From Chitinophaga pinensis (GTDB lineage: Bacteria > Bacteroidota > Bacteroidia > 2-12-FULL-35-15), in NCBI GenBank assembly GCA_945879015.1, contig CAMCUO010000012.1, positions 1 to 55,345 of the forward strand: a DNA stretch of 55,345 bases. The letters run 5' to 3'. Position 1 is the first letter of the stretch, and each line of letters starts with the position of its first letter. The position numbers and the translations under genes are program-made. The notes beneath the pieces are model-generated. The model worked only from the letters and a program-made list of their open reading frames with translations, was not told the DNA's origin and searched no databases. Shown here one piece after another: positions 34,405-41,981 of the stretch.

Positions 34405-36177
34405 CTAAAAACAATATTTATTTTCTGCAATTAACTTAGCAGAAACATTTCTTCTTGCTTCTGTTGTATTTAATGGTTCTGTTTTTGTAAAACGTTTCAA
34501 GCCCATTAACATTGCTTTTTGTTCGTCACCTGTTGCAAACGAATTGATTGCTTCTTTTCCTGATTTGTGAATTCTATCAGCTGCATCGTTGATGTATACT
34601 CGCATGATTTCTAATTGCTCTTTGCAAGCGGCTTCTCCTTTTAAGGCAACTAATTTCTCAACTCTTAATTGCAACGATTCAGAAACATAAGTTTCAATAA
34701 TCATATCCGCTAAGTTCATTAAGATCTCTTGTTCTTTTCCTAATTGCATCATCAGTTTTTGAACAGCAGCACCAGCCAACATCAATACCGATTTTTTAAA
34801 TCCTGTTACGTATTTTTTCTCGTTTGAGAATGTTGTCGTTTCTGAAGCAGAGAAATCAGGAATGCCCATTAATTCAGCTGCAACTGCTTGTGCTGGACCC
34901 ATCAAATCCAATTCACCTTTCATTGCACGCTTCAACATCATTTCAACAGTTAACATTCTATTGATCTCATTTGTTCCTTCAAAAATTCTATTGATACGAG
35001 CATCACGATAAGCTCTATCCATCGGAGCTTCCGCACTGTATCCCATTCCTCCGTAAATTTGAACTCCTTCATCAACTGTATAATCCAATACTTCCGAACC
35101 GTGTACTTTTAAAATGGCTGCTTCAACTGCAAATTGTTCAACTCCTTTTAATTTTGCTTTTGCTTCATCCATTCCTCCAGCAATCAAAGACTTTGTAGCA
35201 TCTTCAATATTCTGACTCGCACGATATATTGCCGACTCACTTGCATAAATTCTAATTGCTTGTTCTGCTAATTTATGACGAATTGCTCCGTATTTTGAAA
35301 TTGATCTTCCGAATTGTTGACGCTCGTTTGCATACTGAATGGATTTTGTATTGGTTTCTTTACTGCCACCAATAGCTGCACCCGCAAGTTTAACGCGACC
35401 AAGATTCAAAATGTTTACCGCAATCTTAAATCCATTTTGTCTTTCCGATAATAAATTTTCAACTGGAACTTTACAATCGTTAAAGAATACTTGACGTGTT
35501 GAACTTCCTTTGATTCCCATTTTATGTTCTTCAGGATTTAAAGCAATTCCACCAAATGTTTTTTCTACAATAAAAGCAGATAAATTTTCATCATCATCAA
35601 TTTTTGCAAACACGGTAAAGATGTCCGAGAATCCACCATTGGTGATCCACATCTTTTGTCCGTTCAAAATATAATGTTTTCCATCTGCAGAAAGTTTTGC
35701 ATTTGTCTTTCCGGAATTTGCATCCGATCCTGCGCTTGGTTCTGTTAAGCAATAACAAGATTTCCATTCTCCACTAGCTAACTTAGGAATGTATTTCGCT
35801 TTTTGTTCTGCTGTTCCATAATATAAAATAGGAAGTGTTCCGATTCCAGTATGTGCAGAAATAGCAACTGCAAATGAATGTCCAGCACCCAATATTTCTG
35901 TTGCCAACATAGAAGTGGTGAAGTCTTTTCCGAATCCGCCATATTCTTCTGGAACGGAAATTCCTAATAAACCTAGTTCGCCTGCTTTATTCAGCAAGTC
36001 AACCATTAAGCCTTCTTCCTGTGCATCAATACGATCTAATTTATCCCAAACATTTGCTGCTAAAAAATCGTGACAAGTTTGAGCGATCATTAATTGTTCT
36101 TCATTCCACTCTTCAGGGATGAATATATCTTTTGCTTCTGTTTCTTTGATGAGGAATTCTCCGCCTTTTATTGACAT
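34405..36177 (-). CDS. Acyl-CoA dehydrogenase, VLCAD/ACAD9-like
   Basis: The 590-residue flavoenzyme carries out the first step of beta-oxidation. It is longer than typical 380-residue acyl-CoA dehydrogenases, with a C-terminal extension of about 170 residues as in VLCAD. Visible are CLTEPSAGSDA (FAD/substrate contact), KMWITNGG, GRVKLAGAAIGG, the FAD-binding QIYGGMGYS and the catalytic Glu in RIFEGTNEIN (about residue 400). It is the last gene of the MarR-FadN-thiolase operon, preceded 38 nt upstream by a four-helix-bundle ORF and its repeat arm. Confidence 0.95.
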   Translation of the reverse strand: MSIKGGEFLIKETEAKDIFIPEEWNEEQLMIAQTCHDFLAANVWDKLDRIDAQEEGLMVDLLNKAGELGLLGISVPEEYGGFGKDFTTSMLATEILGAGHSFAVAISAHTGIGTLPILYYGTAEQKAKYIPKLASGEWKSCYCLTEPSAGSDANSGKTNAKLSADGKHYILNGQKMWITNGGFSDIFTVFAKIDDDENLSAFIVEKTFGGIALNPEEHKMGIKGSSTRQVFFNDCKVPVENLLSERQNGFKIAVNILNLGRVKLAGAAIGGSKETNTKSIQYANERQQFGRSISKYGAIRHKLAEQAIRIYASESAIYRASQNIEDATKSLIAGGMDEAKAKLKGVEQFAVEAAILKVHGSEVLDYTVDEGVQIYGGMGYSAEAPMDRAYRDARINRIFEGTNEINRMLTVEMMLKRAMKGELDLMGPAQAVAAELMGIPDFSASETTTFSNEKKYVTGFKKSVLMLAGAAVQKLMMQLGKEQEILMNLADMIIETYVSESLQLRVEKLVALKGEAACKEQLEIMRVYINDAADRIHKSGKEAINSFATGDEQKAMLMGLKRFTKTEPLNTTEARRNVSAKLIAENKYCF

Positions 36178-36190
36178 AGTTTTTTGAATT

Positions 36191-36220
36191 AGGATCAGGT
36201 ATTAAGTATCAGGTATCAGG
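36191..36220. repeat. Left arm of inverted repeat around first four-helix-bundle gene
   Basis: Read on the minus strand it is composed of 7-nt units TGATACC, TGATACT, TAATACC, TGATCCT. It matches the reverse complement of the right arm (36598-36629) in 26 of 30 positions. The stop codon of the ORF (36216-36218) lies inside it. Confidence 0.85.
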
Positions 36221-36575
36221 ATGTTTGTAAAACGGACTTTTTCAATCCATTTATCATCCTTTGTACTTTACACACCCTTTCGGTTAATAATTGTGTTTGT
36301 TCTTTAGTTATATAATTAAATTCGTTGGATAATAATAGTTGTGTTTCTAGTTCAAAAGCAGATCCTAATGCAATATTTAAAAATTGATTGAAATCTCTAT
36401 CTGTTCCTCTGCCAGCTCCTTCTGCAATATTGCTTGGTATTGAAACTGAACAACGATTTATTTGAGAAGTTAATCCGAACTTTTCTTCACTTGGAAAACT
36501 TTTAGTGGTGCTATAAACATCCTTAGCCAATCCCATTGCCTCTTGCCAAACTTTTAATTCTTTAAAATTATGCAT
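36216..36575 (-). CDS. Four-helix-bundle protein (23S rRNA IVP/TIGR02436 family)
   Basis: The 119-residue protein matches the family pattern closely: FKELKVWQEAM at the start, then LAKDVYSTTKSFP, FGLTSQINRCSVSIPSNIAEGAGR and the helix IALGSAFELETQL. Members are encoded in intervening sequences of 23S rRNA genes, in diversity-generating retroelements (Avd) and widely as single genes; biochemical role is mostly unknown, with basic helices suited to nucleic acid binding. Here it sits between the thiolase and acyl-CoA dehydrogenase genes, in the same direction, wrapped by inverted 7-nt phased repeats. It is a paralogue of the gene at 37851-38222. No reverse transcriptase is nearby. Confidence 0.93.
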   Translation of the reverse strand: MHNFKELKVWQEAMGLAKDVYSTTKSFPSEEKFGLTSQINRCSVSIPSNIAEGAGRGTDRDFNQFLNIALGSAFELETQLLLSNEFNYITKEQTQLLTERVCKVQRMINGLKKSVLQTS

Positions 36576-36597
36576 AATTGTTTTTTGTTTTTTTTGT

Positions 36598-36630
36598 CCT
36601 AATACCTGATACTTGCTACCTGATACTTGT
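36598..36630. repeat. Right arm of inverted repeat around first four-helix-bundle gene
   Basis: Two 14-nt copies, TACCTGATACTTGC and TACCTGATACTTGT (36603-36630), show the same 7-nt phasing as the left arm. The arm abuts the thiolase stop codon (36630-36632). Confidence 0.85.
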
Positions 36631-37805
36631 TAAAGCATTTCGAAAACTCCTGCAGCACCTTGTCCGGTTCCAACACACATACTTACAATTCCGTATTTTT
36701 TATTCTGACGTTTTAATTCTGAAAATAATTGCACAGATAATTTCGCTCCGGAACAACCCAATGGATGTCCGAGTGAAATTGCTCCGCCATTTACATTCAC
36801 AATATCCTGATTGATATTTAATTCTCTGCAAACAGCCAATGCTTGTGACGCAAATGCTTCGTTCAATTCAATTAAATCAATTTGACCTAAATTCATTCCT
36901 GCTAATTTTAAAGCTTTTGGAATAGCGGCAACCGGACCAATTCCCATTATTCTAGGAGGAACACCTGCAGCAGCAAAACTTACCATGCGTGCGATTGGTT
37001 TTAAATTATTTTCTTTTAAAAATTTCTCACTCACAATCATTACAAATGCTGCTCCGTCACTTGTCTGTGAAGAGTTGCCAGCGGTTACACTTCCTTTTGC
37101 ATCAAACACAGGTTTTAATTTTGCTAATGCTTCAAGTGTTGTATCTGCACGCGGACCTTCATCTGTATCAACAATGAAATCTCTTGTTTTCTTTTTTTCG
37201 TTTTCATCAAGATAAGTTTCAGAAACTTTAATCGGAACAATTTCTCCTTTAAATTTTCCTTCTTTAATTGCTTTAATTGCTTTCGTGTGAGAATTAAAAG
37301 CAAAAGCATCTTGGTCTTCGCGACTGATTTTATATTCATTCGCAACCGCTTCAGCAGTCAATCCCATTCCCCAATAATGATCGGGATGTGCGAGTGCAAC
37401 TCCAGCATGTGGAACAATTCTCCAGCCGCCCATTGGAATTAAACTCATACTTTCTGCTCCCCCAGCAACAATACAATCAGCCATTCCTGCATTAATTTTT
37501 GCAGCAGCTATTGCGATTGTTTCCAAACCGGATGCACAATATCTGTTCACGGTCATACCTGCAACTTTATCGGTATTGAAAGCCATCAACGAAATTAATC
37601 TAGCCATGTTCAATCCTTGTTCTGCTTCTGGCATTGCGTTTCCAACAATTAAATCATCTACTTGATCGTGTGCAATGTTTGGAACACTTGCCATTAGATG
37701 TTTGATTACCTCAGATGCTAAATCATCTGGACGGGTGAATCGAAATCCACCTCTTGTTGCTTTTCCTACTGCTGTTCTAAAGCCAGCTACTATAAATGCG
37801 TTCAT
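36630..37805 (-). CDS. Acetyl-CoA acyltransferase (thiolase), FadA/FadI-like
   Basis: The 391-residue thiolase performs the last step of beta-oxidation, splitting 3-ketoacyl-CoA with CoA. The nucleophilic Cys is in NRYCASG (Cys90); LNEAFASQA, GGAISLGHPLGCSGAKL (catalytic His) and SMCVGTGQGAAGVFE (second Cys) are all present. It is of normal length and forms the functional partner of the FadN/FadB-like fusion enzyme upstream. Between the two genes lies the second four-helix-bundle cassette. Confidence 0.95.
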   Translation of the reverse strand: MNAFIVAGFRTAVGKATRGGFRFTRPDDLASEVIKHLMASVPNIAHDQVDDLIVGNAMPEAEQGLNMARLISLMAFNTDKVAGMTVNRYCASGLETIAIAAAKINAGMADCIVAGGAESMSLIPMGGWRIVPHAGVALAHPDHYWGMGLTAEAVANEYKISREDQDAFAFNSHTKAIKAIKEGKFKGEIVPIKVSETYLDENEKKKTRDFIVDTDEGPRADTTLEALAKLKPVFDAKGSVTAGNSSQTSDGAAFVMIVSEKFLKENNLKPIARMVSFAAAGVPPRIMGIGPVAAIPKALKLAGMNLGQIDLIELNEAFASQALAVCRELNINQDIVNVNGGAISLGHPLGCSGAKLSVQLFSELKRQNKKYGIVSMCVGTGQGAAGVFEML

Positions 37806-37812
37806 GTTAAAT

Positions 37813-37846
37813 AGATTTGAGATGTTAGTCGTGAGATATTAGATTT
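37813..37846. repeat. Left arm of inverted repeat around second four-helix-bundle gene
   Basis: On the minus strand it reads in 7-nt units TCTAATA, TCTCACG, ACTAACA, TCTCAAA. Blocks of 14 and about 10 nt match the reverse complement of the right arm. It fills the gap between the thiolase start and the ORF stop. Confidence 0.75.
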
Positions 37847-37850
37847 GTTC

Positions 37851-38222
37851 TCAGGCCTTTTCTAAATATTGCTTTTGTAAAGTGTTTTGAAATGTATATG
37901 TCATTTTTTGTATTTCCTCAATCGGTTTCAAAAGAGACTCAAGTGTTTCATCTGAAATTAGATTTAGTTTATTTGAAATGATTAATTGTGTTTGTAATTC
38001 ATAAGATGAACCATTTGCAATTCCAAGGAAATGAATGAACTCTTTATTGGAATTTCTCCCAGCACCTTCTGAAATATTTGATGGAATTGAAATAGCAGAT
38101 CTTTTTATTTGTGAAGTTAGTCCATAAATCTCTTCTTTTGGAAATTTAGAAGTTGCTTTATAAACTTCAACAGATAAATCCGTCGCCTTATGCCAAATTT
38201 TTAACTCTTTTAAATTATGCAT
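37851..38222 (-). CDS. Four-helix-bundle protein (23S rRNA IVP/TIGR02436 family), second copy
   Basis: The 123-residue paralogue of the protein at 36216-36575 has LKELKIWHKATDLSVEVY, FPKEEIYGLTSQIKRSAISIPSNISEGAGRNS and IANGSSYELQTQL. Identity between the two is clear but they are not recent duplicates. It lies between the FadN/FadB-like and thiolase genes, same direction, again flanked by inverted repeats with 7-nt units but of a different word (TCTCAAA instead of TGATACC). The initiator region MHNLKELKIW matches the MHNFKELKVW of the other copy, so the start is secure. Confidence 0.93.
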   Translation of the reverse strand: MHNLKELKIWHKATDLSVEVYKATSKFPKEEIYGLTSQIKRSAISIPSNISEGAGRNSNKEFIHFLGIANGSSYELQTQLIISNKLNLISDETLESLLKPIEEIQKMTYTFQNTLQKQYLEKA

Positions 38223-38262
38223 AAATTACTTTAATGTTTGTTATTTAATTCTATTTATCTTT

Positions 38263-38292
38263 CTCAAATCTCATATCTCTAGTCTCAAATCT
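38263..38292. repeat. Right arm of inverted repeat around second four-helix-bundle gene
   Basis: Four successive 7-nt units TCTCAAA, TCTCATA, TCTCTAG, TCTCAAA, then TCT. The arm overlaps the stop codon (38291-38293) of the fusion enzyme gene. Confidence 0.8.
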
Positions 38293-40687
38293 AGTTACGT
38301 AGAATTTTACCACCAGTAATTATACTTTGTAAACGTTCTAATGTTTTTCTTTCTCCGCAAAGCGATAAAAATGCTTCACGTTCTAAATCCAATAAATATT
38401 GTTCGCTTACTAAAGTTGGTGCTGATAAATCACCACCGCATAAAACATAAGCTAACTTTTGTGAAATTTTTGTATCGTGTTCGCTAATGTAATTTCCAAC
38501 TTGCATAGAGTTTGCTCCTAAGTAAGCTAATCCCAAAGCTTGTTTTCCTAATACACGAATATCTTTTCGTTGTGCTGGTTTTGTATATCCTGCTTCGGCT
38601 AATTCTATGCAATTTAATTTTGCTTCAGTTAATACACGGTTGCGTGAAATTACAACCACATCTTTTCCTTTTCTTAAATAACCCAAATCAAATGCTTCGT
38701 AAGCAGAAGTTCCAACTTTAGCTTGTCCGATGGTTAAGAAACGATCACGGAAATTATTTAGTTCTACATCGCCATCTTGTAATTCATCCGATAAACGAAC
38801 AGCAAACTCTTTTGTTCCGCCACCGCCCGGAATCAAACCAACACCAAATTCAACCAAGCCCATATATGTTTCAGCATGTAAAACAACTCTATCCGAATGC
38901 ATACTCATTTCACACGCTCCACCCAATGCTAAATTGTGAGGTGCAACTACAACCGGAATGGAAGAGTAGCGAACTCGCATCATCGTGTTTTGGAAAGTTT
39001 TTATTGCGAAATTTAATTCATCATATTCCTGTTCAACCGCCATCATGAAAATCATTCCCACATTTGCTCCTGCCGAAAAATTTGCTCCTTCGTTTGAAAT
39101 AACCAATCCTCTGAAATCCTTTTCTGCTATCTCAATGGATTTATTGATGCCTTCAATAACTTCTGCGCCTATGGAATTCATTTTTGTATTCCATTCTAAA
39201 TTCACAATTCCATTACCAATATCAGTTAATGTTGCACCGCTGTTTTTCCAAACTGTTTTGTTTGCACGGATATTCTCTAATATGATAAATGATTCTGTAC
39301 CTGGAATTACTTTATATGATTTGGAAGGATTATCATAATACTTTTTGCAGCCATCTTCTACTTTGTAAAAACTGTTGGCTCCTGTAATTAACATATCGTA
39401 AATCCACTCTGCAGGTTTATTGCCAGCAGCTTCCATTGCTTTTACAGTTTCTGCAACTCCTAACGCATCCCATGCTTCAAACGGTCCAAGTTCCCATGCG
39501 AAACCGGCATTCATAGCCGCATCAATTTTATAAAGCTCGTCTGTAATTTCAGGAATGCGATTACTTACATAAGCAAATAAACCATAAAAGGACGTTCTAT
39601 AAAATTCTCCTGCTTTATCTTTTCCTGCCAACAAAACTTTCATTCTATCTCGTAAATTATCGATCGACTTTGTAGCTTCTAATGTTGCAAATTTTGCTTT
39701 TACCGATGGTTTGTATTCCAATGTTTTTAAATCCAAAGAATGAATTTCAGATTTTCCGCCTGCAGCCTCGCCTGTCCGGCCGGCAGGTTTTACTTTTTTG
39801 AAAAATCCTTGTTCGGTTTTACTTCCCAACCATTTATTTTCTACCATTTTAGAAACGTAGCCTGGAATTTTGAATGCTTCAATTGCTTCGTCTTTCGGAC
39901 AGCTTGCTGCAACTCCGTTAGCAACGTGAACCAACGTATCTAATCCAACAACATCGCAAGTTCGGAATGTTGCAGATTTCGGGCGTCCTAAAACTGGCCC
40001 TGTTAATTTATCTACTTCGTCAATTGTTAAACCCATTTTTTCAACGGTGTGAAACAAACTCATGATTCCGTAAACACCAATTCTATTGGCAATAAATGCT
40101 GGAGTGTCTTTACATAAAACGGTAGTCTTTCCTAAATACAATTCTCCGTACTTCATTAAAAAGTCAACCACTTCAGGTGAAGTTTGCGGAGTAGGAATAA
40201 TTTCCAGCAATCTTAAATAACGTGGAGGATTAAAAAAGTGAGAACCACAAAAGTGTTTTTGAAAATCTTCACTGCGGCCTTCGTTCATCAAGTGAATAGG
40301 AATACCAGAAGTATTAGAAGTAATTAATGTTCCGGGTTTGCGAAATTTTTCAACGTTTTCAAAAACTTGTTTTTTGATATCTAAACGTTCAATAACAACT
40401 TCAATAATCCAATCGCAAGTCGCGATGTCCTTCATGTTATCATCAAAATTTCCAGTCGTAATTCGTTTTGCAAAAGCTTTGCGATAAATAGGAGAAGGGT
40501 TTGATTTTAAAGCAAAAGCTAATGCATCATCCACAATTTTATTACGGCTTTTCTTATCAGCAGTTGCGTCTTTCGGAACAATATCCAAAAGGATCACTTC
40601 AATACCAATGTTAGCAAAATGGCAAGCAATTCTGCTTCCCATTACACCCGAACCAAGAATGGCTACTTTTTTAATTGTTCTGTTCAT
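38291..40687 (-). CDS. 3-hydroxyacyl-CoA dehydrogenase/enoyl-CoA hydratase fusion (FadN-like)
   Basis: The 798-residue enzyme carries steps two and three of beta-oxidation. The N-terminal NAD fold is VAILGSGVMGSRIACHFA (8-25), then FFNPPRYLRLLEIIP and the C-terminal dehydrogenase domain up to about 300. The hydratase part lies at about 490-720, with ANFSAGANVG and both catalytic Glu (GGACEMSMHSD and GLVEFGVGLIPGGGG). The domain order matches FadN rather than FadB. A Gly/Pro-rich insert KPAGRTGEAAGG (about 298-309) is encoded by a GC-rich palindromic repeat. The gene starts 4 nt after the MarR regulator. Confidence 0.94.
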   Translation of the reverse strand: MNRTIKKVAILGSGVMGSRIACHFANIGIEVILLDIVPKDATADKKSRNKIVDDALAFALKSNPSPIYRKAFAKRITTGNFDDNMKDIATCDWIIEVVIERLDIKKQVFENVEKFRKPGTLITSNTSGIPIHLMNEGRSEDFQKHFCGSHFFNPPRYLRLLEIIPTPQTSPEVVDFLMKYGELYLGKTTVLCKDTPAFIANRIGVYGIMSLFHTVEKMGLTIDEVDKLTGPVLGRPKSATFRTCDVVGLDTLVHVANGVAASCPKDEAIEAFKIPGYVSKMVENKWLGSKTEQGFFKKVKPAGRTGEAAGGKSEIHSLDLKTLEYKPSVKAKFATLEATKSIDNLRDRMKVLLAGKDKAGEFYRTSFYGLFAYVSNRIPEITDELYKIDAAMNAGFAWELGPFEAWDALGVAETVKAMEAAGNKPAEWIYDMLITGANSFYKVEDGCKKYYDNPSKSYKVIPGTESFIILENIRANKTVWKNSGATLTDIGNGIVNLEWNTKMNSIGAEVIEGINKSIEIAEKDFRGLVISNEGANFSAGANVGMIFMMAVEQEYDELNFAIKTFQNTMMRVRYSSIPVVVAPHNLALGGACEMSMHSDRVVLHAETYMGLVEFGVGLIPGGGGTKEFAVRLSDELQDGDVELNNFRDRFLTIGQAKVGTSAYEAFDLGYLRKGKDVVVISRNRVLTEAKLNCIELAEAGYTKPAQRKDIRVLGKQALGLAYLGANSMQVGNYISEHDTKISQKLAYVLCGGDLSAPTLVSEQYLLDLEREAFLSLCGERKTLERLQSIITGGKILRN
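39771..39787. repeat. GC-rich palindromic repeat inside coding sequence
   Basis: CCTGTCCGGCCGGCAGG is an almost perfect palindrome in a low-GC gene, inserted in frame. It is akin to the hairpin at 41156-41171. Confidence 0.65.
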
Positions 40688-40691
40688 AATG

Positions 40692-41144
40692 TTAACCGAG
40701 TTTTAGCGTTCTGTTTTTTTCTTCCGCCAATGAAATAATATCATTTACAGTTTTCAAAAATTCTTCTATTTTATTTTTTCCAATTTTATTTTCAATTTCA
40801 ATATTAAAATTTCGTACAACTTTTTTTGCAAGCTCTTTATTTTCTTTTCCTTTTGGAGTTAAGATAATTTTTACTTTACGCCTATCTTCTTTATCTGCCT
40901 TACGAATAATCAATTTTTCTTCTTCCAAAGCTTTAATTATTCTGGAAAGAGAAGTGCTTTCCATCCCAAGTCGAGGAGCAATTTCAGATGCATAAGCGCC
41001 TTCATCACTGTCGATGTTCAATAAAAAGTGGCCAGTGGCAATGCTTCCGCCATATTGTGCAGCTTCTGCATTGTACATACGGGAGATGATCTGCCAGGCA
41101 GATTTTAACTTTGAATCAACGGTTTCGGTGTGCTTTTTCGACAT
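40692..41144 (-). CDS. MarR-family transcriptional regulator
   Basis: This is a winged-helix regulator of about 150 residues, with AYASEIAPRLGMESTSLSRIIKALEEEKLI as helix-turn-helix (split: the recognition helix is STSLSRIIKALE) and KADKEDRRKVKIILTPKG as the wing. It heads the beta-oxidation operon, 4 nt before the fusion enzyme, so it probably senses acyl-CoA or fatty acid and controls the operon itself. I place the start at 41144 (MSKKHTETV); the frame continues to 41174 but that part is the CCTGTCGGCAGACAGG repeat and lies at the promoter. Confidence 0.92.
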   Translation of the reverse strand: MSKKHTETVDSKLKSAWQIISRMYNAEAAQYGGSIATGHFLLNIDSDEGAYASEIAPRLGMESTSLSRIIKALEEEKLIIRKADKEDRRKVKIILTPKGKENKELAKKVVRNFNIEIENKIGKNKIEEFLKTVNDIISLAEEKNRTLKLG

Positions 41145-41155
41145 TGGATAATCTA

Positions 41156-41171
41156 CCTGTCGGCAGACAGG
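41156..41171. repeat. CCTGTCGGCAGACAGG hairpin in the 5' leader of the marR-fad operon
   Basis: A perfect 6-bp stem with loop GGCA lies between the -7 box and the ATG, so it would be at the very 5' end of the transcript. Confidence 0.65.
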
Positions 41172-41203
41172 CAAATATAGAATAATATTTGGATACTATG
41201 CAA
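41172..41203 (-). promoter_or_regulatory. Promoter of the beta-oxidation operon
   Basis: On the minus strand TTG (41201-41203), 21 nt, TATATTTG (41172-41179) fits TTG/TAnnTTTG. Transcription would begin at the hairpin repeat. Confidence 0.55.
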
Positions 41204-41348
41204 GCATAACAATATTATTTTAATTAAAAAGCCTTTTTGGCTATGGAAAGGTACTTTTCAACGAGGAAAATTGCCGGTTTTCTATGTTTAAAATTGTGGC
41301 TGAGGCTATGCCGATCTAATTTTATTTTCCACAGCAAGATTATTCGTA

Positions 41349-41356
41349 TAATTTTG
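41349..41356 (+). promoter_or_regulatory. Possible -7 box for the TRIC channel gene
   Basis: TAATTTTG fits TAnnTTTG, with TTTTC about 19 nt upstream. The ATG follows after 10 nt, so the leader is very short. Confidence 0.4.
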
Positions 41357-41366
41357 CAAGGTCAAT

Positions 41367-41981
41367 ATGCAAACACAATATTATTTAGAACTCTTAGGAA
41401 CAGGCTTTTTTGCCATTTCAGGAGCTTTGGCAGCCAATGATAAAGCTCAACCTGATTGGTTTGGTGCTAGTTTTATTGGATTTATTACTGCCATTGGTGG
41501 TGGTAGTTTAAGGGATATTATTCTCGGAAGTCATCCATTGGTCTGGATTAGCGATATCAACTTTGTTTATGCCATTATTGCTGGTGTTATTTTGGCAAGT
41601 ATTTTCTTCAAAGCACTTATTAAACTTAGAAGAACCTTTTTTTTGTTTGATACTTTAGGTATAGCTATGTTTACTATTGTAGGTGCTGAAAAAGCGATGA
41701 GTTTGAACGTAAATCCTGTTATTGCCGCAATTATGGGAATGTTTTCAGCTGTAATGGGCGGAGTAATTCGTGATGTATTGACCAATGAAATTCCAATAAT
41801 TTTTAAGAAGGAAGTTTATGCAACAGCTTGTTTGGCTGGGGCAGCTATTTATTTAACCTTAGATTATTTAGGATTGGAAAGAAATACAAACTTTTTACTT
41901 TCGGCATTAATAATTATAATTATCAGGATAATTGCTGTGAAAAAGAATTTGTCTTTGCCTAAGTTTACTAAATCGGAGTAG
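41367..41981 (+). CDS. TRIC-type cation channel family protein (YicG/UPF0126)
   Basis: The 204-residue, seven-helix membrane protein has the duplicated motif of prokaryotic TRIC channels: FITAIGGGSLRDIILG (about residues 37-52) and AVMGGVIRDVLTNEIP (about 125-140). Both GGxxRD halves are intact. Members form trimeric potassium-permeable pores in the inner membrane; some are annotated as glycine transporters (YicG). It is a single gene facing away from the beta-oxidation operon and convergent with the TMTC-like gene, with only one base or so between stops. Confidence 0.92.
   Translation: MQTQYYLELLGTGFFAISGALAANDKAQPDWFGASFIGFITAIGGGSLRDIILGSHPLVWISDINFVYAIIAGVILASIFFKALIKLRRTFFLFDTLGIAMFTIVGAEKAMSLNVNPVIAAIMGMFSAVMGGVIRDVLTNEIPIIFKKEVYATACLAGAAIYLTLDYLGLERNTNFLLSALIIIIIRIIAVKKNLSLPKFTKSE

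Noticed and set aside
36216..36575. 23S rRNA intervening sequence
   Set aside because: The flanks are protein-coding genes of beta-oxidation; no rRNA sequence is present. Only the design is analogous.
36216..38222. A diversity-generating retroelement, because Avd belongs to the four-helix-bundle family
   Set aside because: No reverse transcriptase, template repeat or variable repeat was seen near either ORF.
41237..41440. 67-codon frame upstream of and overlapping the TRIC gene
   Set aside because: It overlaps the promoter and the first 74 bases of a well-supported gene; composition is not protein-like.
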